Assembly: GCA_034401795.1 (NCBI GenBank)
Contig: CM067370.1
Coordinates: forward strand, 58,573,295 to 58,637,294
Direction of reading: 5' to 3'
Length of the DNA stretch: 64,000 nucleotides
Source of the DNA: Chaetoderma sp. LZ-2023a
Lineage: Eukaryota > Mollusca > Caudofoveata > Chaetodermatida > Chaetodermatidae
Shown: one piece after another, positions 32,613 to 44,208 of the stretch
How positions within the stretch are numbered: position 1 is the first letter of the stretch
Layout of the letters: each line of letters opens with the position of its first letter
Notes under the pieces: model-generated
Seen by the model: only the letters and a program-made list of their open reading frames with translations
What the model was told of the DNA's origin: nothing
The model's database searches: none
Made by a program: the position numbers and the translations under genes

Positions 32613-33754
32613 GGGCCACCAAGGGGCCTGTATCACTCACCTGGAATTATTGACCAATCGCACTACTGAATAAAACGAGATGACAAATCTAATTTTTGTG
32701 AAGGTTTAGCCAGGTTTTATTAAAATAGTTCCAGTGGTTAATAAGTAATCTTCTTATATGATTTTCTGAGAAAATCCAAGATGGTCCCCAAACACGTTAA
32801 ATGTTAATAGATCAATGGCGGCCATGTTTTTATGTTTCAAGTTTTCATGGACAAACTTTAATGGGCCTTATTCCATAATCAGATCTGCAAAATTTTGGTC
32901 CGATCCGTTCTGCAGTTTTGTAGAAGTCGTTTTACCGAGAATTTGGTCATCTAAGATGGCCGCCGATCTATTTGGCCAATCAAGTTCCCTTAGACAAACT
33001 TGGTTCAGTTGTTATCCTAGATGATATTTCATGAGTTTTGCATCGATCCCCAAGCGGTTTCATAGATTTTTAAAGACGTTTCTAAAGATCGGCCAAAATC
33101 CAAGATGGCCACTGGCCAAATTGGCTGATCGACTTCTCTTGAACAAACTTGGATCACTATGCCCTAAGGATGCTTCCTGTCACATATACTTGAAATCGGC
33201 CCAGTGGTTCTTTAGTATGGGTAATTTGGCGGGAAAAAGATCCAAGATGGCCGCCAAACCATTTATCCGACAGTTTAGATGGCAAATTTGAAATCAGAAT
33301 ACCGAAAAACCTATATAAAACCAATTTCGGCTTCAAAATCCATCAAATAAAAATATCCAATATGGCTGCCAAACATGCTAGCTTTTGATTGTTCTTTAAC
33401 ATATCAACTTCCCTTGAACAAAGTTATGACCCTTGGTCCCTAATCATATCAGCCAAATTTCTGCCCAATTCATTCAGTGGTTCTGGAGAAGTCATTTTCG
33501 CAAAAACTAGGTCATCAAAGATGGCCGGCAAAGCATTTGGCCAATCGGATTCCCTTGAAAACACTTGAAATAGCTTTTGCTCTAGATGATGTTTCATGAG
33601 TTTTGAATCGATCAAGCTGTTTCAGAGATTTTGAGACATTTCTAAAAATCGGCCAAAATTTAAGATGACCATCAACCAAATTGGCCGATTGGCTTCGTTT
33701 GAACAAACTTGGATGATATAAATCAAATAATCCCCCGGCAATGGCAGCCACATT

Positions 33755-34375
33755 CGTGGGATGACATAATCCGACTAGTTATCGAACGCAAAATCCAAAA
33801 CTTACACGGATGGACAGAAATTCAGAGACAAATGTATAGATGAACAGGCTGATTGACCCACAAAATAATGTACATTTCCCTAGTACCATAGCCAATGTTC
33901 CCATGCAGTTTCCTCACAATACAATACTCCAAGCAAAGATAAAATTATTGTACGAAAACCCAAAATTTGCACGGACGGACAGACAGACACAAATTCAGAG
34001 ACAAAGGGATGGCTGACTGACCCTCAAACTAAGGTGCCTTTCCCTACTACCATAGCCAATCTTTCCATGAAGGTTCGTCACAATACGCCAAGCAAGGATA
34101 GTTATTGAACGAAAGCCCAAAATTTGCATGGACGGACACAAATTCAGAGACAAAGGGATAGATGGACGGAGGGATGGGCTGACTGACCCTCAAACTAAGG
34201 TGCATTTGCCTACTACCATAGCCAACCTTCCCATGAAGTGTTGTCACAATATTCCAAGCAAAAGTAGTTATCGAAAGAAAACCTGTGTATGTGACGCACG
34301 CACGGACCCACGGATGGAAGCGACAACATAATCCGCCCGCTTTTCGCTAAAGTGGGAGGGGGGGGGGGGGGGGAT
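33755..34375. repeat. ~155 bp tandem array nested in copy 5
   Basis: Units share AAAATTTGCACGGACGGACA, AATTCAGAGACAAAGGGAT, ACTGACCCTCAAACTAAGGT and CCATAGCCAATCTTCCCATG, recurring near 33810, 33963 and 34120. It is bounded by GACATAATCCGACTAG-like words at 33765 and CAACATAATCCGCCCGC at 34325, and ends in a G run of ~15 (34359-34374). The copy 5 core resumes after it. Confidence 0.72.
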
Positions 34376-34579
34376 AATAATAGAAATCGGCTCAGTGGTA
34401 CTCATAAAAATACATTTAAAATTTCCTATTGCTTTAGTACGAGAGGTTTCGACGGGAAGAAGATCCATGATGGCCAACGAACCATTTATCCAACAGTTTT
34501 GAAAATGGCAAATTTGAAATAAAAATACACAAAAAACTATAATAAAACCAATGTCCGCTTCAAAATCCATCAAATAAAA

Positions 34580-35130
34580 AAATCATTTGGTCAATCAAGC
34601 TTCCTTAAAGCATAACTAATGCCATCTCTTGATAGCTATTCAGGTGATCTAACACACCGCTTATAAACTATCCATGTAATTTTAAGCTTTTAATCATGGT
34701 CACAGGTGCTAAGGAAAGATATTCAGCCTTTAATAGTTAAATGTTGGTACATTTCTATACCCTATGATGGCTATCATGATTTACTTTTCAACCTATCAGA
34801 AAAAATCTAGTGTTTCTGCCTCGGTATATACGCTCAGTCATAGAGGTGCCAGCTATAGTTTGGCGATGTTGTATAAAAGCAATTCTACATGTAATCTGTT
34901 GAATATTTGGAAATTAATTTGACTGGAAGTTGTTGCTGCCATTGCTGAATTAGTTTCAAAAAATGTAATGCAGTGGCGCTTTCATGACATCACACACTAT
35001 AGCTTGAGGAGACAAGCTGTTCAACATTTACGCGATATTACAAAGCAGATAATTGCGACACAGATCGGGGAATGTGACTGAATATGAATAATATGGAATC
35101 TATAAACCATATTCTATTGGTGCAATACAT
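34580..35130. other. no gene seen; break in copy 5 core
   Basis: Sequence within the bounds of copy 5 that does not fit its core. The short dispersed motif AATTTGACTGGAAGTTGTTG lies near 34918. Confidence 0.4.
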
Positions 35131-35734
35131 TTGAGATGAGATTAGCATCGCTTTAAACACATTTTTTTCGGCCTTTGCTCTAAATGATGTTTCATAAGTT
35201 TTGAATTGATCCCCCAAGGGGTTTCTGAGTCATTTCTAAAAATCCAAGAAAAATCCAGCCAATTTGGTTGATTGGCCTCGCTTGAACAAACTTGGATCTC
35301 TATGCCCTAAAGGCGTTTCCTGCTAAATTATTGAAATCGACCCAGTGGTTCTTCAGATGCTGTTTGAAGGAAAAGTTGACGGATAGACGGACGGTCGCCA
35401 TGGCATAAGCTCAATTGGCCAGGTAAGCTAATAATAGGAAAGCTCGCTTCATATCACGATTTACAGTAAACATGAAGAGACGACAATCTTATCTAAGAGA
35501 TACAGATTTTAGTCATCAACAATCAACATATGATCCCCTATTTCCTTTTTCCTGACATTACAAGGAACAATGAATATGGTAACATTTATATTCCGGTGTG
35601 GGTGGATAGTCCTGATAGCGATCATTGCTACCGGACTAATATTAATTTCAAGCTCAGATACAACTATTAGATGGTATTAATCTTTTAATGGTCAAGAAAA
35701 TCTAAATTTGTGGTCAATAAATGTCCATTTACAC

Positions 35735-35865
35735 AATGTCCATTTACAGGACAAAAGATGACTATTTCTGAAAATCTATTACTAGAATGAGTGGCTCAAT
35801 TAACAAGCCAACAATTCCCATCATATATTTTCAAATATATTTCTCTTGGTCTGCAAATGAACATT
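35735..35865. repeat. 131 bp near-palindromic hairpin repeat, copy 3
   Basis: AATGTCCATTTACAGGAC at the left and TCTGCAAATGAACATT at the right; the central stem (GGCTCAATTAACAAGCC) is degraded. A partial extra copy of the first 14 bases precedes it (35718-35732). Same length as copies 1 and 2. Confidence 0.78.
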
Positions 35866-36504
35866 TCTCATGACGATTCCATAAGCAATTTACAGCTACA
35901 GGGTCAAAATATTTGCATGTCTACCTATCATTGACAGGTGAATTTTCCTGGTGACTCCCGCATGTTGGCGCTGTTTGTCGCATATGGGATGCAGCATACA
36001 TGCAATTATCCGCCGTTTGCAGCATTTCCCCACTTAAATGCATCTGCATACATTATTATCCGCCCATTTTTAGTTTGTGGGCATAATAGCCACATTACCC
36101 TCTTTGCCCACATGAGTGGATGCGGGAAAGCGCTTATCATTGATAGTAACTCTGTGTTTGGGTCTTATAAAAAGTATAAGCGCTGTTGTTTTGAGATTAG
36201 AATACTTATTTAACGAAGTTTAATGTTGATTAAATGTCTCGTTATGAGTGTCTTGAAGGCTGCATTAACCGCATCCCAGATCGAATGTTACCTGCCATGG
36301 GAACATATATTATAAGCAAGCCACAACTGGCCACTAGCATCCACACTCTTCCAAAACTTTAGATAGCGTCGGGCAATTATAGTTTCAACGGAGTAACAGA
36401 TTTTTCAGTTTCGATAAACCAGAGTTGCCTGTGATATCGGAAGATATCCTATGATAGCCATGAAGCCCCTTCAATATGTCAAGCAGCTGAGGTGTAGCAT
36501 TTTT
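35866..36504. other. no gene seen
   Basis: A 91-codon frame at 35938-36213 has no recognisable motif. Words such as CCGCCGTTTGCAGCATTTCC, then CATCTGCATACATTATTATC and CCGCCCATTTT suggest degraded duplication rather than coding. Confidence 0.45.
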
Positions 36505-37929
36505 TAGCTTACGCCATGGCGGCTGTCCGTCAGTCAAATCACTCAACAGCTTGACCGATTTGAACCAAATTTGGCTGAAAGGATCCTATGGTGGATCCAG
36601 ACGATTTTTCAGAATTTTGATTGGTCAATTTTTTCGCGGCCATCTTGAATTTTCCAAAGAAATGGCGGGAAATTGTTTAAAATGTTACGACTCATTAACC
36701 GTTCGGGCCATTTGAACCAGACTTAGCTGGAAGGACCCTAGGGTTCAGAATCTGTTTACAGAATTTTGATTGGTCAATTTTTAAGGTGGCCATCTTGGAT
36801 TTTCTGAAAAATGGCAGGAAATTGTTTAAAACGCTACTCATTAACTGCATTGGCAATTTCAACCAGACTTGGCTGGGAGGACAGTATGCTGGTATGGGTC
36901 AGGACATGTTTACAGAATTTTGATTTGTCAATTTTTCCAGCGGCCATCTTGGATTTGCTCCAAATTTCTGGAAATCACTTAAAAACCTACTCCTTCATAA
37001 TCACTTGGCCGATTTCAATCAAACTCGGATGGAAGAACCCTAGCATAGGACGCGTCAGAAATTGTACACATAATTTTGATTGGTCGTTTTTTTCGGTGGC
37101 CAGCTTGAATTTTACAAAAAATGGCGGGGAATCGTTTGAAACGCTACCACTTATTAATTAGCAATTTCACCCAGACTTGGCTGGAAGGATACTAAGCTGG
37201 TAGGTTTCAGAACTTGTATACAGAATTTTTATTGGTCAATTTGTCCGGTGGCCATCTTTAATTTTCCAAAAAATGCATGAAAATCACTTAAAACACTACT
37301 CATTAACTGCTCGGACGATTTCAACCAGACTTGTATACAGAATTTTGATTAGTCAATTTTTCAGGCCGCCATCTTGGATTTTCTGAACATTTTATTACAT
37401 CAGTTAAACGGCTACTTATCATTAACCGCTTGGCTGATTTCAACCAAACTCAGCTGGAAGAACCCTAGGCTGGTACGCTTCAGAACATGTGTACATAATT
37501 TTGACCTCTTGATTTTGATGGCAGCCATCTTGGATTTTCCGAAAAATGGAAATTTGTATAAAATGCTACTACTCATTAATCGCTTGGGCAGTTTCAACCA
37601 AATTTGACTGAAAGAATCCTGTTCTCGTAGCCTCTAGAACTTATATTCAGAATTTTGATAGGTCAATGTTTTGGCAGCCATCTCTAATTTTCTGGAAGTT
37701 TTCCAGAACCATTTAAAAACGGCACTCCTTCAATCAATAGCCTGATTTAAAAAAAACTTGGGTGTAACGATCCTATGATGGTAGGCTTCAACATATTAAA
37801 CGAGAATCCTGTCAATTTTTTGGTGGCCATCTTGGATTTTCTGAAAATTATCCATCATGTCTAATTAAATGCAAATGGTTTAAATGCCAATGGTCCAGGT
37901 GAGAGCCACATGCCCTTGGGCCTCTTGTG
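36505..37929 (+). repeat. hairpin-ended repeat, copy 6, with ~150 bp units
   Basis: Starts TTAGCTTACGCCATGGCGGC and ends CAGGTGAGAGCCACATGCCC...TTGGGCCTCTTGTGAC. The core is eight or nine units of 140-175 bases, each with TTAACCGCTTGGCCGATTTC, AACCAGACTTGGCTGGAAGG, AATTTTGATTGGTCAATTTTT and GCCATCTTGGATTTTC. The termini match copy 4 although the unit length is a quarter. Confidence 0.85.
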
Positions 37930-38605
37930 ACCATTTCCGGTAGATTTTTCATAAAATCTCAGATTTTAACCCAAAAAAATTTTCAATCAAAATTCTGAAA
38001 AGATGCTCGCATACCACTATATAATGCATCTAGCCAAATTTGGTTGAAATATGTCAAGCAGCTAAGGATAAATAATGGAAGAGGTGTAGCATTTTGACAA
38101 TTTCTAGTAAATTTTTCATAAAATCCAAGATTTTTACACAATCAAAATTCTGAAAAGAGATTCAAGAGCCTACCAACACAGAATGCATCTAGTCAAATTT
38201 GGTTGAAATATGTCAAGCAGCTAGGGAGAAGTAGCATTTTGACCAGTTCCGGTAGATTTTTCATAAAATCTCAGATTTCCATCAAAAGAATTTATGTCAA
38301 AATTCTGAAAAGAAGTTCTAGAGCCTACCACCATAGAATACATCTAGTCAAATTTGGTTGAAAGATGTCAGTCAAGCAACTAAGGAGTAGTATTTTGACC
38401 ATTTCCAGTAGATTTTTCATAAAATCTAAGACTTTCACCCAAAAAATTTATCAATCAAAATTCTGGAAAAAACTCTGAAGGGTACCAGCTTAGGATCATT
38501 CCAGCCAGTTGGTTGAAATTGGTCAAACCGTTAAGACACGATTTGACGGACAATGGACAGCCGCCATGGCATAAGCTCACTTGGCCTTTCAGGCCAATAA
38601 ATGTG
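37930..38605 (-). repeat. hairpin-ended repeat, copy 7, abutting copy 6 tail to tail
   Basis: The minus-strand 5' end (TTGGCCTGAAAGGCCAAGTG...CTTATGCCATGGCGGC) lies at 38605-38560. The core has ~150 bp units with AAATTTGGTTGAAATATGTC and CAGATTTTNACCCAAAAAATT. There is no spacer between it and copy 6. Confidence 0.8.
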
Positions 38606-39659
38606 TCTTTCATGCAGACGCAAATGTAGCACACATCTTGAGGACACGCTGGGGAACCTACTAAACAAATCTCTTCAATATCTCCAGTAGACAGACTTAT
38701 TGACAAATGTGTCAGGCACAGTTGTCAAAAATCACATTTTAATTTGATCACGACCTTTTGACCACAAATTTATCACACATCCTCAGGAATCCATGTGCAA
38801 CCTTTTCCCCAAACTTGATTACTATATACTAAACTCTTGAAACTACAGCGTGGAGAGCTTTTGTGACTAACTAACTAACCCACTAAACTAACAAACTGAC
38901 AGGCGCTTTATTGGGCTGCTACCCACAGCTAAAAATACATTGGTCTGGCCTAACTAATATATAGGAAGGCATGTCAAATGTTCCCATACTGTGCATCTTA
39001 ACATCATCCCTAAAAATCCAAACTGTTATTATGACTACAATACAGGAGTAATGTTGAATAAATTATGAAAGTAATTTAACTGAGTTGTTGCTGATTTAGG
39101 CAGCAACATTACTTTATCTAATTATTTTGACAATAGTCAATGGAAAATTCTCTTATATCATAACATAGTACGGGAGCCAATTTTCAAAAGGGGTCTAGAA
39201 GAATGGTTTCGTAGCCCACCCAGTATTCAGAAGGTTTGTCTCTATATTATGCTAGACCGATGTCTTGGGTATATTCTGAGCCGTGTTGTACAAGAAAATT
39301 GTGGTATCACTAACCCGTGAGAAGCCCATTTACAATAGGTGTTGAATGTAGCTCTCAAACAATTTTCACAATGGTAAATTTTTCACAAACTTAAGCGCAT
39401 GTTATATCAATACAATCTTAACCAAAATGGAAAGGAGTGATCGTATATCGCAGATTTATACATAATCAACCTCGTTTAAGACACCCGTATGTTGCTTTGT
39501 ACATATTGGGGCACTTAGGTCTTCTTGTGACTAGCAATACCTTAGCTACAACAATGCCCATGTTTTCTACATTTTTCATAATTAAACTTTTAACTAACAT
39601 CAGTGCATGTCTACACAAGCTGGCAGGACATATTTATCACATGAGCAAATGAGAGAATG
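38606..39659. other. no gene seen
   Basis: No coding content. The short dispersed motif recurs at 39050-39115, with an inverted partner (GTTGTTGCTGATTTAGGCAG, CAACATTAC). This flanks the 3' side of the minus-strand gene that ends at 39660. Confidence 0.5.
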
Positions 39660-41881
39660 TTACTCATCCGTGTCAGAGTCATCTTCGACAATTGTATGCT
39701 GAACATTGTCACACATTTCAACTCCCATACAAAGGCATGCTTCAGTGCAGAGTAGATTGTTAGCCTTGCATTGACAGAGATCTGTTCTTTTGCAGGCAGA
39801 CTTTTGACATCTACATGATGCGAGTTCAATTAATCCAAATGGAGCAGGATCCTTTGACATTAGAACAGGCTTGAGTAGACCATCCACTATACTCCAGCCA
39901 TGTCCATTTGGAGATGGAAGATTCTGAACAGCTTGCAATGAACGTCTCCAAACAAGAGCTTGAAAATTGGCCCTTTCGGTGTGATGCTTTAGACTATTCG
40001 ATGTAGGTGGAAGATTTTCATTTCTTTGTCTCTTTTGACAAAAGAGCCAATAACGGGTTTCATCAGCTGTCTTTCCCACATCCCTGGTGGTATACAACTC
40101 ACAGACAAATTTCTCACATAGAATTGCAGTATTCGGTGATAAGTCAACATGTTCGCCGAGTTGGGCTAAGCTAAGCTGATGACATTCAGATGACTTTAAG
40201 AGATTGAATGCTTTTCTCTTAGCGACTCCAAATAATGCACTAGTGCTATCACAACCTGTAAGAGAATGAAACCCAGGCAAAGACACACAGATAGCTGGGC
40301 CCAGTACTTGAGCAACTGTATTGGTATGTATCGCAATTTGTCCTTTGTGCCCGTACGGAACCATAGTTCAGAACAGTGAAGCGAACGATACGTATATATA
40401 CTAAGTACTGCCACGTCTGTATCAGGAGACTGTATAACAACACGCATGTGGTCTTTTGAAGCGTGTAGCGCATGCAACATCATACGCATATCTGCTTCCT
40501 CGTGATCTGATCGAAGTTCTTCCAAATACGACGAATTGTTCGCTGAAATGACAACAACATCCATTCCATCGTTAAAGCCACCAGCAAGAATGACGCAATT
40601 GTCGGCAGATAGCATATTTGGACCAGTATCACGCCACCGCTTGCTGAGAAATGCAACCAGGTTACTTTTGTTGCTTGGATTGCTGATGTACTTGGCCCAT
40701 TGCTTTGGAACGGGAGTATTTTCTCCAGCAATCTTTACTTCCAATGCTGTTGATGACCCGCGTTTTAGCCGCTCTTCCGCTTTGAGAGATTCCAGTCTAT
40801 CATATCTGTCAAAAACTATCTCTACTCTGTTGCAGTCTTCTTGATTCAGTGGAACTGTAAAGATGTGCCAGTATTTATCAGCCAATTCTCCAAATGTAGA
40901 CGTACCTCCAGTTTTAACCATTTGCACAATTGCCATGCCATCTACTACATAAGCTGTTGCGCCTGTCTTGTCAACAGGTGGAAGCCATCCATCAACATTT
41001 ACTTCCTTTTCTAGTTCACTTAACAAAACACTTTTCACATTCTTTCTTAGAGTCCCATCCGTATGTGACAATGATAGTGGAACAGCAGACAGTTCATACG
41101 TCATCACTAGTTTTAAATCAACATCTCTGGACCTTGCGGCAATAATTAATCGACCAGATAGTTCGCGGTCAGATCTCACATTGTGAATTTTTTCATCATT
41201 TGTTTTGAGTTTTTTCTTCTGTGCTAGGCTGGCAAATGTTTTAAGTTTTAAGTGTGGCAACGTGTCCCAAAAGCTTCTCGTGTTAGTGTCCAGCCGCTCC
41301 TGAACAAAATTTTCCATAATCTCCTTACCAATGTCACAGGCGGAAACAAGTCTCTTGGCGATTTCACTAGGCAATACCACGCCAGTTGCAATGTTTACAA
41401 GCGGAAGACACTCGCTGTCGTCGTTTTCCGCAATATTAAAGGGATTGGTCATTATATCTGATGAGAACATCGAAAGTATCTTCTGCACATCGGTTTCATC
41501 CCTGTTCATTCGATTAGTCCCCATTTCCTTATGTACTCCAAACATGTGACTATCTTGTAACCCACACATTTGCTTTGTGACCGTTGTTATGGCTGCCCTC
41601 TCGCGGCTAGTTAAAAACCACCTCTCCAGAGCTCCTGGCTTTTGTGTTATTCCAATAATACCACCTCGCTTTTTGGAATCCAAATTAATCGATTGCTCTA
41701 AGGCCATATCTGTCCACACTTGATTGAATGGATGGTCTGAGCGACTTACGGAATGATTTCCATTCAAGAATTGTTCATGTACATGGGGATGTGTACTTGG
41801 AAGCATCTTCATGTCCGCAAGATATATTGGCAGCCATCTTGCATAATTGGTTCTGTCCATGCTGTAGAAATATGGCGCCAT
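39660..41881 (-). pseudogene. FEN/PIN-like protein with C-terminal CXC domain, one frameshift
   Basis: Two overlapping minus-strand frames make one protein of roughly 715 residues. Frame 1 (41881-40196) starts MAPYFYSMDRTNYARWLPIY, a sequence familiar from uncharacterised multicopy invertebrate proteins. It then has acidic motifs in the order of FEN1/XPG-type nucleases: VVDGMA (Asp 314), VFDRYD (Asp 358), HEEADM (Glu 462/Asp 464), SPDTDV (Asp 487/489). A slip near 40330 moves to frame 2 (40364-39660), which continues LPGFHSLTGCDSTSALFG and ends with a CXC/tesmin-like cluster (residues 184-219: CRC, CxC and CxC-M groups) and an acidic tail. The Met at 41881 is probably internal, because related proteins continue upstream; a stop lies 8 codons before it. 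Nuclease activity is inference from motif order only. It could be a transposon-borne gene. Confidence 0.7.
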
Positions 41882-43860
41882 AGCAGATGTGAGGTGTAGT
41901 ATTCATTTTAATTTGTTTTTCCGCACCAATTACCACCACATCCATCTGTCTCATTCCAACCACCATTACCTGGGTGCTTTGTCAACAGTGGTACAGCTGG
42001 ATATACAGATTCTATGATGGAGTTAGTATACATACACAAAATATAACCTTCACATTTCACCCTCGCCTTTGGTATATGCATGCAAAATGTATGTTGGATA
42101 TATGTTAGGTCGATATCCGTCTAAATATCATATATGGTGAATCTAATACGATAGTACTTTGAGTTATGACACGATCATGCTTATATCGTTGTGCACTGTG
42201 GATACAGCAAAAGCCTAGACCCCCTATGCAAAGAAATCAGGATAACTAATTAGTGCTACCACAATTTGTTTGTACAACAGGGCTTAAAATGTGTGGGACA
42301 TGTCCCCCAAGCCACAGCAAGTGTCAGACCTTCCGAATACTGGGTGTGCTACGTCACGATTCTGACCTAGCTTTAGCTCCTGGACTAACAATATTGTCAA
42401 AGAAATTGCTGTGCATGGTCTGGCAGGAGAGCAAATACACTTGAAAACAAACCTCTCTTGCCCTTATTCGGGCGTGTGGAGTTGTTGGTTGTGTGGGGTG
42501 GTTTTTTTGTTGTTGGGGTGGGGTTTTTTTTTTGGGGGGGGGGGGTAAATTTTGGAGCCATTGCAAATGCCCTTGTTGCACTGTCTTTAGTTCGGCCCGG
42601 TTGTTAACTCATTTGTACAAATGGGCTCATGAACAATGCCCGCACACAGCACTTACATTGTAATACTTATAACAACATCGGGTAGAAGATTTCCATACTT
42701 GCATCAACCATGAGGGGGGGGGGGGGGGGTAGATGAAAATGACAATAAAGCATGTTTATTGTTAATAAATTTATTTTCCCAAGTTTTCTGATTTACTTGT
42801 ATACATTCAGTTCTGTGTTGGTGTTAAATATAAAAGTTATTAAAACATTTCCATTGAAATCATGATCACATTGCTATTATTAAGACAACAATAAATCATT
42901 GTGGATTTAAAACCGCTATATGTATGATGTGCAGGTGGTAAGAATGCTGTACATGCATGTGCAAATAATATTAGAAATGATAAAATCTGTAGTAGACTTG
43001 GCCAGTGAATAAAATGTAAAATACTGAGAACAAAGGTACATGTCAAATTAAATAAAAACATTAATATGCATAGCTATAAATAAAATAATCGAACTAGTAA
43101 AATATAAAGATGGCTCCGCTTATTCTTCCATTATTATCTTTGTCTAGGTATTTCTTACAATTTAATTCTTTAATCAATTTAAAATAAAATATGTAAGCAA
43201 TGAAATTGAGCAAAATATCTTCACAAAATAGAAGAGTATAAACAGAATAAGCTATCAAAATAGTTCACAAGTTAATATTTCATTGAAATAATAAAACTAA
43301 CAGTTACATAAATACTATATGCTCATGACATATCTATGGTTATGGAATTTCATAAAGACAATCAAGTACAAGTTCATTCAGAAACATAAAACTAAATGTA
43401 AAAAAAACACCCGAATTGTAAAACTTATCATAAAGGAAGCATATATATATATATATATGTTTTTTTGCGTACTGAATGTCAGTGTAACATAAATCGCATC
43501 ATTCTCGGTTCTCCCCATAAATATTTAACCAACTGGTGCCTGTTCACTGTTGGAGTGGGAATGGTGGGTGGAAATAAGATTGGTTCTGATTTTAAGTTTC
43601 TGTAATTTCTGTGCTTTTAGATTTAACAACAGATTAGAGAATGACAATTTTCAGAATAAACATGAGCTAAGCATGCAAAAAGGAAACTAAGCTTTTTAAG
43701 GACAGAATTCAGCAATACATGTTTATTAGTGAGGTATGGAAATAGTCAATGTTCTTTAAAAGAGTGTACACTCCATATTACTTATAACTAGATTTCGGGG
43801 AGAAAATCATTAGGACATGGAACTTAAAATAGCATATTAATGTGTGCATTCACTTTTAAT
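41882..43860. other. no gene seen; several homopolymer G runs
   Basis: AT-rich, with no supported exon. G or T runs lie near 42520-42546, and a run of ~18 G near 42714-42730. A short (AT)n run is at 43440-43459. Confidence 0.5.
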
Positions 43861-43870
43861 GCGCGCACGC

Positions 43871-43910
<40 letters not shown>

Positions 43911-43945
43911 ACCACGGGCATGCACACACGCACACACACCTTTAC
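43861..43945. repeat. (CA)n-type microsatellite, interrupted
   Basis: GCGCGCACGCACAC followed by ~14 CA units and an interrupted tail. Confidence 0.9.
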
Positions 43946-44008
43946 GCCTAAGAAGACGCAGCACGCACATAAAACCATTATATTGTAAAGTTAGTTATTA
44001 ATATCTAT

Positions 44009-44208
44009 TTAACCATTACCACTCCGATGTCACTATTCTATCATTTACTGTGTCAATAATACACGGGTGTAGATTTTTCAACAATTTTGGTGGATGATGG
44101 TAGACAGCAAGATCTTCCACCAAATTTGTTGAAAAATGAACACTAGTTCATCTTTTAATTTAATTTTAAATGTTTTACAAAATTTGGACAGTGGTAAGTA
44201 AGGGTTAA
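44009..44208. mobile_element. TTAA-flanked MITE, intact 200 bp copy
   Basis: TTAA at 44009-44012 and 44205-44208, with inverted ends CCATTACCACT(C) and CCCTTACTTACCACT. The body (CATCTTCCACCAAATTTGTTG and TTTAATTTAATTTT words) matches 28843-28998 and 32063-32111, so this is the unsplit counterpart of that element. The TTAA ends suggest a piggyBac-type MITE. Confidence 0.8.

Larger units (their letters stand above)
32612..35430 (-). repeat. hairpin-ended repeat, copy 5, ~600 bp-unit type
   Basis: The 3' end (reverse complement of GGGGCCTGTATCACTCACCTGG) lies at 32620-32643 and the 5' end (TTAGCTTACCTGGCCAATTGAGCTTATGCCATGG on the minus strand) at 35430-35395. The core has the same words as copy 4 in reverse (GGCCCAGTGGTTCTT, GATCGGCCAAAATCCAAGATGGC). 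It faces copy 4 tail to tail across 550 bases. It is interrupted by a different array at 33755-34375. Confidence 0.82.

Noticed and set aside
35938-36213. A small gene of 91 codons
   Set aside because: No motif, no splice or promoter context, and internal near-duplication of the DNA suggests repeat sequence.
28999-38605. Calling the hairpin-ended repeats Helitrons
   Set aside because: There is a 3' hairpin, but no TC start, no CTRR end and no A/T insertion site could be shown, and no Rep/helicase was found.
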